A stretch of DNA of 46,520 nucleotides from JAAUTS01 sp034440395 (lineage in GTDB: Bacteria > Verrucomicrobiota > Verrucomicrobiia > Methylacidiphilales > JAAUTS01): positions 1-46,520 of the forward strand of contig JAWXBW010000074.1 of assembly GCA_034440395.1 (NCBI GenBank), written 5' to 3'. Shown here in pieces: positions 41,990 through 46,520 of this stretch. A program made the translations under genes and the position numbers. Below the pieces are notes generated by a model. The model had not been told where the DNA came from, made no database searches, and saw only the letters and a list, made by a program, of their open reading frames with translations. Position 1 is the first letter of the stretch. Each line of letters begins with the position of its first letter.

Positions 41990-42142
41990 TCAGCCGGCTC
42001 TGGCTGCATGAGTACGCATCGCTTCACTGGTGAAGCGAACACTGCCTTTAAATTGATCCAAATAGACATCACGCTGTACCTTCCCCCGCACCACCGCTTG
42101 GTAAGAGTCTCCCTCATGTTCCATCCCCAGTTTGCGTCCCAT
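41990..42142 (-). CDS. small ORF upstream of the cyclase
   Basis: A 50-codon frame starts ATG at 42142-42140 (MGRKLGMEHEGDSYQAVVRG), continues KVQRDVYLDQFKGSVRFTSE and stops at 41992-41990, 11 bp before the cyclase ATG. The amino-acid mix is protein-like, with alternating charged and hydrophobic residues suggesting beta strands. A stop codon lies four codons upstream, so it is either a true small gene or the end of a broken one. The ribosome-binding site (AGGG, short spacing) is poor. No family is recognised. Confidence 0.45.
   Translation of the reverse strand: MGRKLGMEHEGDSYQAVVRGKVQRDVYLDQFKGSVRFTSEAMRTHAARAG
42019..42038. repeat. 20-bp near-perfect palindrome before the cyclase operon
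   Basis: Half-sites TCGCTTCAC and GTGAAGCGA flank a 2-bp centre. It lies 41 to 60 bp upstream of the cyclase start and inside the small ORF. The tiny centre suits a dimeric DNA-binding protein better than an RNA hairpin. It could also be a chance result of the coding sequence. Confidence 0.4.
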
Positions 42143-42214
42143 AGCCCTATCTCATCAAGCTTCGGATTGTTGTCAACACTTAAATCCAAGGACTGACCCC
42201 ACTAGGCTGACCCA

Positions 42215-42352
42215 TTAGATGACTTGGATCTTGTAAAGGGTTTGGTTGGCGTAATGCAGGAGGATACTTGGAAGGGCGAGACGAAACCCGACCAGAAACA
42301 CCATTACAACAACAGCTGTGATAAGCCATTCTTTGCGATGACCAGACCAGAT
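42215..42352 (-). pseudogene. relic of a DUF748/AsmA-like membrane protein N-terminus
   Basis: A 45-codon frame between two stops reads SGHRKEWLITAVVVMVFLVG and then FRLALPSILLHYANQTLYKI on the minus strand. Basic residues, one transmembrane helix, then L-A-L-P and a Y-x-N segment form the typical N-terminus of large DUF748 envelope proteins found in Verrucomicrobia and other groups (from memory). No start codon survives and nothing follows the stop, so it is read as a remnant. Confidence 0.4.
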
Positions 42353-42891
42353 TTATTTCAAATTCTGCATGTGGTTATTCCCAGCCCAGCAAACACTTTA
42401 TATCCGTTTAGATCTGTCTCAGCTGTATTATAACCACTAGATAGCCCACTCTTAAGATTGCTGCAGCGTTCGTAACTATGGCAGGGCGTATGCCAACTTT
42501 ACGAAAAGTCCTTTAGCTGTTGGTAACGAAATAGTTATACCTATTTTCGTTTTCAGAGTGAGTTTAATAAAGCGCATAATGCAAAGAGTTATCAGCCTGT
42601 CCTTGTAATCTACATGCTTTAATCCTGCAACGTTTGGTAATTTTTTAGTAAAACGACTCTCAACTAATGTTGGAAAATAAATCCCCGGGGTGCCGTTCGA
42701 GCGTTATCCTTCGACCCTTAGAGTCAGGATGGGCGGCGAGAAAACGTGTTGCCTTCCAATGAAGGCGTGACATTTGGATTCTGCGCTGGTGCCCTCTGTA
42801 AAAAATATTGGTAGAAAGCATACACTCGTTACTCGAACACCCTAGGGAAAGGGTTTCTAGTCACCGTTCATGACTGTTAAAGAACAAAAAT
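42353..42891. other. long non-coding stretch between relic and pheT
   Basis: About 540 bp with no gene called. It contains a 10-bp stem with one bulge (42525-42534 with 42541-42551) followed by T residues on the plus strand. It also holds a GC-rich island at 42681-42797 with a 6-bp hairpin (42751-42756 with 42761-42766). Short frames across the island are broken by stops on both strands. An inverted repeat ACCCT/AGGGT at 42839-42854, just beyond the pheT stop, could form a weak structure. Confidence 0.4.
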
Positions 42892-45168
42892 CTAACGAAG
42901 CACCGCTCCCACTTTACTTTGAACGGCTTGAATGATGGCATTCTGCCAATCACTCACTTCCTTATCAGTTAAGGTTCTCTCAGAAGACCGATAAGTCAAG
43001 GCGTAGGCTAAAGATTTTTTTTCTTTAGTTAACTTTTCCCCTTTGTCATCTTGGAAAACGTCAAAACATACTGCTAGCTGTAATTCAAGTATTTTGGTGG
43101 AAAGTATGGCTTGTAAAATTTCCTCATTTTTCACCGTACGCTCTACCACGAACGCTAAGTCCCGGCGCACTGAGGGGAAGTTAGTGATAGGTGAAAATTG
43201 TGCAGCAGCTCTGCGCAAACCGCACTTCAAGCTGAACTCCGCTGCAAAAACAGGAATCTTAATTCCCTGCGTTTTTAGCAACGCCTCAGGTAAAACTTCA
43301 CACTGGCTCGTCTTAATCTCAGGAAATTTTTGCGCTAACATCTCTAGCACACCCTTCAAGGTGTAATAACCCACCGTCCGTCCTTTTTCCAACCACTGCT
43401 CTTTACGATCCATCCCTGCGCCAATAAGCACGAGGCGGCGTTCCTCAAGTGCTCGACCTTTAACTTGGCGGTAAACCGTCCCGATTTCAAAAGCCTTCAC
43501 CCCTTCGGCTCCATGACTGAGATTATGCCTAACGCAGGGCAATACCGTTGTTAAAAGAGAACTACGCAGATGAGCATAATCTTCCGTTAACGGATTTAAT
43601 AACTCGACCGTATCTTCCGCCCTTTCTTGGCGTGGGTGCAGACTGTTGGTCAACCATTCCGTGTAACCGAGATCAACTAGGAAACGGCGAACTTCCCATT
43701 CACGATCATATTGCACATCAGCTGGTGAACGCGAGGCTACGCCGCGCGGTAATGTAGCGCGCACCCGATCCATGCCCTCAATACGACTGAGTTCTTCAAT
43801 TAAATCAATCTCACGTAGCAAATCAGGACGATAGGAAGGGACACAGAAAGCTTGTCCCTCACGCTGACAACCCAAGGCACCGAGAATCTCGTCCACCCGC
43901 TCATCACTCACGGCATAGCCCAAGATTCGCTCAATCGACGCGGGCCTCAAGGGCACTACGAGTCGAGTGATGACTACGGCTGTTGACTCGATTGGAGCAC
44001 CAACCACACGAGCACCCGTCAGCTCTAGTAAAAGTTTTATGGACCGTTGTAAGGCCAGATCTACTGCTAAAGCATCCACCCCACGCTCGAAGCGATAAGA
44101 AGAGTCACTACTTAAACCTAAACGCTTAGAGGTCTGGCGCACGACTGAGGGTTTGAATTGTGCACTTTCTAATAAAATCCGTTTCGTTCCAGTTGTCACA
44201 CTTGTTGCTTGACCACCCATCACTCCAGCGATGGCGACAGGACCTGAACCATCCGCAATAATTAAATCGGATGTCTTCAGTTCATACGTTTTACCATCCA
44301 GTGCTAAAAGTTTTTCCTCGTCTTGAGCCTGCCGCACGGAGATGATTTCACCCTTTAATAAATCGGCATCAAAGGCATGAAGTGGCTGCCCAATCTCAAA
44401 AAGTACATAATTAGTCACATCCACCACATTATTGACTGACCGTAGTCCCATACTCTGCAAACGCTCTTTTAACCATGCGGGACTTTCCGAAACAACGACA
44501 TTTTCCAGTAAACACGCCGTGTAACGTGGACACCACAAAGGATTTTCTATTTGTACCTTCCAAGGACTCTGCGCGTCCAGTTTAACAGATTGTGGGAAGG
44601 GAAAAATCTTATCTGTGGCTCCCAGTGCTATGAGCTCACGCGCAATACCACGGTAGGAAAGTAAATCGGCTCTATTGGGCGTAACTTCCACTTCCAGCAC
44701 TGTCTCACCTTGAAACAATAGATTAAGAGGCGTGCCAGGTGTGATTGAAGATGACAGAATCATGAGCCCATCCGCATCTTGCGCTAATCCCAATTCCGTG
44801 CCCGAGCAAAGCATCCCACTGGAACGTTCTCCACGTAACTTAGAATCCTTAATCTCGAAGCCCGCTGGCATAACAGCACTAGGTAAGGCGCAAGGAACCA
44901 TATCGCCTGCCTTAAAATTCTTAGCACCGCAGACAATCTGGCGCAGTCCTTGTCCATCCTCTACTTGGCAGACACTGAGTTTATCTGCGTTGGGATGCTT
45001 TTCAAAACTGGCGATACGCACTGCCACGAAGGTCTTAGAGTCTCCACTGAAGCCCGTGCGGTGCACTGCCTCCACCTCAGTGCCACTCATGGTCAGCTTT
45101 TCAATCAGTTCAGCTTCTGACCATGTCCACTCGCAATATTCACGCAACCAACTCAACACAATTTTCAT
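42892..45168 (-). CDS. pheT: phenylalanine-tRNA ligase beta subunit
   Basis: Beta subunit of the (alpha-beta)2 synthetase that charges tRNA-Phe. The 758 residues follow the family layout: an N-terminal tRNA-binding OB domain (about 39-150, HPNADKLSVCQVEDG), the B3/4 editing domain, a B5 domain, the inactive catalytic-like core and the C-terminal anticodon-binding domain (FPSVRRDLAFVVE near 665). The start MKIVLSWLREYCEW lies 9 bp after serA. pheS, normally the upstream neighbour, is not adjacent. Confidence 0.98.
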   Translation of the reverse strand: MKIVLSWLREYCEWTWSEAELIEKLTMSGTEVEAVHRTGFSGDSKTFVAVRIASFEKHPNADKLSVCQVEDGQGLRQIVCGAKNFKAGDMVPCALPSAVMPAGFEIKDSKLRGERSSGMLCSGTELGLAQDADGLMILSSSITPGTPLNLLFQGETVLEVEVTPNRADLLSYRGIARELIALGATDKIFPFPQSVKLDAQSPWKVQIENPLWCPRYTACLLENVVVSESPAWLKERLQSMGLRSVNNVVDVTNYVLFEIGQPLHAFDADLLKGEIISVRQAQDEEKLLALDGKTYELKTSDLIIADGSGPVAIAGVMGGQATSVTTGTKRILLESAQFKPSVVRQTSKRLGLSSDSSYRFERGVDALAVDLALQRSIKLLLELTGARVVGAPIESTAVVITRLVVPLRPASIERILGYAVSDERVDEILGALGCQREGQAFCVPSYRPDLLREIDLIEELSRIEGMDRVRATLPRGVASRSPADVQYDREWEVRRFLVDLGYTEWLTNSLHPRQERAEDTVELLNPLTEDYAHLRSSLLTTVLPCVRHNLSHGAEGVKAFEIGTVYRQVKGRALEERRLVLIGAGMDRKEQWLEKGRTVGYYTLKGVLEMLAQKFPEIKTSQCEVLPEALLKTQGIKIPVFAAEFSLKCGLRRAAAQFSPITNFPSVRRDLAFVVERTVKNEEILQAILSTKILELQLAVCFDVFQDDKGEKLTKEKKSLAYALTYRSSERTLTDKEVSDWQNAIIQAVQSKVGAVLR

Positions 45169-45177
45169 AACAAAATC

Positions 45178-46520
45178 TTAAAGCCTCAGCAGCTTGACAG
45201 AAGTAACACTGCCGTCGGCCATGATCTCATCAATAACTGCCTGATCAGGATAGGAGTCCAAATTTAATAAGCTTAAAGCCTTAGAGCCAGGAGCCGAGCG
45301 GCTCAAAGACATGCTGGCGATATTAACCTTATGTTTACCTAACAAGGTTCCCACCCAACCCACTGTGCCAGGTCGATCGGTGTTTTCCATCACGAAAAGA
45401 ACACCCTCTGGACGAGCCTCAAGGTTATGGCCGTTGAGCCGCACGATCCGAGGGGTAGAACCGAAAAATGTTCCTGAGATTTCATAGGAGCTCTGATCCG
45501 CTGCAATAGCTTTTACGCAAACTAGCTCCGCATAATCCGTTGCGTCACTTACTTTACTTTCCGTAAACTTTAGGCCGAGATTTTCCGCAAAATGAACGGC
45601 GTTCACTTCGTTCACATCAGGGCCAATCGCTTGCACTAAGAAACCTTTTAAAGCTGCACGGCTAATGGCCGTCGTATCCAGCTCACGTATTTTTCCGGAA
45701 TAGTTGACAATAAATTGCTCGCAGCGTGAAGGCGCGGCTTGCGCCAGTGCTCGCCCGAGCTTTTCTGCAAGAGCCAGATAAGGCCCGATTTGTTCCAGAG
45801 TCTTCGCATCAACATTGGGCATATTGACAGCATTGCGGATACTGCCGTTTTGTAATAAATCGCGCACCGCCTCTGCCACTTCGATACCGACACTCTCTTG
45901 CGCCTCGGCCGTAGATGCACCCAAATGCGGAGTCATAATGACGGAGTCCAGCTGCCTCAAGGCCAAATCTGCCGGAGGTGGCTCTACTTCAAAAACATCT
46001 AAAGCCGCCCCTGCCACATGCCCACTTTTGATCGCCTCTGCTAAATCCGTTTCATCCACCAGACCACCACGCGCGCAATTAATGATCCGTACGCCTTTTT
46101 TACAAAGGGCTAGGCTGCGTTGATTTAAGATTCCTTTAGTCTCCGTCGTCATCGGAATGTGTAGAGTAATGAAATCACAGAGTGGGAGCATTTCGTCTAG
46201 TTTTTCGAATAATTCCACCTGCATGCTGCGAGCCTTACCAGCCGAGAGATAGGGATCATAGGTCACAACCTTCATCCCGAAAGCCATGGCGCGACGAGCA
46301 AACTCCGTGCCGATACGTCCCATGCCCACGATGCCGAGAGTCTTATCATTAATTTCAACCCCTTGAAAACTTTTTCTATCCCACTTGCCCGCCTTGATCG
46401 AAGCGTGCGCTTGGGGGATGAAGCGGGCCATCGAGAGTAGGAGCGAGAAGGCGTGCTCGGCTGTGGAAATCGTATTCCCACCAGGCGTATTCATCACGAC
46501 GATTCCCTTGGCTGTGGCAG
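45178..46520 (-). CDS. serA: D-3-phosphoglycerate dehydrogenase, 5' end outside window
   Basis: First enzyme of serine synthesis from 3-phosphoglycerate. The visible 446 residues start at the window edge inside the catalytic domain (ATAKGIVVMNTPGGNTIS). They include the NAD-binding GMGRIGTEFA loop, the catalytic Arg in INCARGGLVDE and the His in TPHLGASTAEAQ. An intervening domain and a C-terminal ACT domain (VLFVMENTDRPGTVGWVG) mark the long form of about 530 residues. Roughly 85 residues are missing at the N-terminus. It runs straight into pheT. Confidence 0.97.
   Translation of the reverse strand, partial: ATAKGIVVMNTPGGNTISTAEHAFSLLLSMARFIPQAHASIKAGKWDRKSFQGVEINDKTLGIVGMGRIGTEFARRAMAFGMKVVTYDPYLSAGKARSMQVELFEKLDEMLPLCDFITLHIPMTTETKGILNQRSLALCKKGVRIINCARGGLVDETDLAEAIKSGHVAGAALDVFEVEPPPADLALRQLDSVIMTPHLGASTAEAQESVGIEVAEAVRDLLQNGSIRNAVNMPNVDAKTLEQIGPYLALAEKLGRALAQAAPSRCEQFIVNYSGKIRELDTTAISRAALKGFLVQAIGPDVNEVNAVHFAENLGLKFTESKVSDATDYAELVCVKAIAADQSSYEISGTFFGSTPRIVRLNGHNLEARPEGVLFVMENTDRPGTVGWVGTLLGKHKVNIASMSLSRSAPGSKALSLLNLDSYPDQAVIDEIMADGSVTSVKLLRL

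Noticed and set aside
41947..42189. 80-residue minus-strand ORF over the cyclase start
   Set aside because: It overlaps the small ORF in another frame and the cyclase 5' end; its sequence is less protein-like than the 50-codon frame.
42224..42433. 69-residue plus-strand ORF
   Set aside because: It is opposite the DUF748-like relic, which has the more protein-like sequence.

Overview
The window looks like a chromosomal segment from a verrucomicrobial or otherwise PVC-group bacterium. The assignment is an inference. It rests on a merged str-S10-spc-alpha ribosomal operon without tuf, rpmD or adk, on a solenoid protein built from 32-residue 'W-x-x-x-D-P-x-A-A' repeats, on a relic resembling the N-terminus of a DUF748 envelope protein, and on a CobA-HemD fusion directly behind hemC. 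No rRNA, tRNA, CRISPR array, intact insertion sequence or phage gene was seen.

Layout. 1-142 holds the 5' end of an unknown gene leaving the left edge. 553-3429 is gcvP (glycine decarboxylase). 3664-8204 is a heme block: hemC and a uroporphyrinogen methyltransferase/synthase fusion overlapping on the plus strand, hemH on the minus strand and hemF on the plus strand. 8216-8400 holds a decayed start of a C5-cytosine DNA methyltransferase. 8603-27375 is one minus-strand run of 33 genes, from rpsL to rplQ. It carries 27 ribosomal protein genes plus fusA, secY, map, infA, rpoA and an unexpected secreted coiled-coil protein between rpsS and rplV. A terminator closes it at 8551-8582, and a terminator-like hairpin sits in its leader at 27420-27456.

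27791-29710 (plus) is the 32-residue-repeat envelope protein. 29801-35686 is a complete, tightly overlapped Mrp Na+/H+ antiporter operon, mrpA to mrpG. 35721-36956 is a long-form ispH. 37079-37905 is a Trm112-like/DsrE-like gene pair. 37902-41978 (minus) carries a stand-alone cyclic-nucleotide-binding protein and an operon of CHASE2 adenylate cyclase, SH3 protein and M48 metalloprotease. A 50-codon ORF precedes the cyclase. About 750 bp upstream of that ORF hold a membrane-protein relic and an unexplained GC-rich island. The right end has pheT and a 5'-truncated serA, both minus strand.

How the genes work together. Most of the window is housekeeping: translation, Sec export, transcription, tetrapyrrole synthesis, isoprenoids, and serine and glycine metabolism. 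The less ordinary content is the secreted coiled-coil gene locked into the ribosomal operon, the zinc-ligand-poor S14 and L36 genes, the hairpins in the ribosomal operon, and the putative cAMP signalling cluster in which a maker (cyclase), envelope effectors (SH3, M48) and a reader (CNB domain) lie within about 4 kb.
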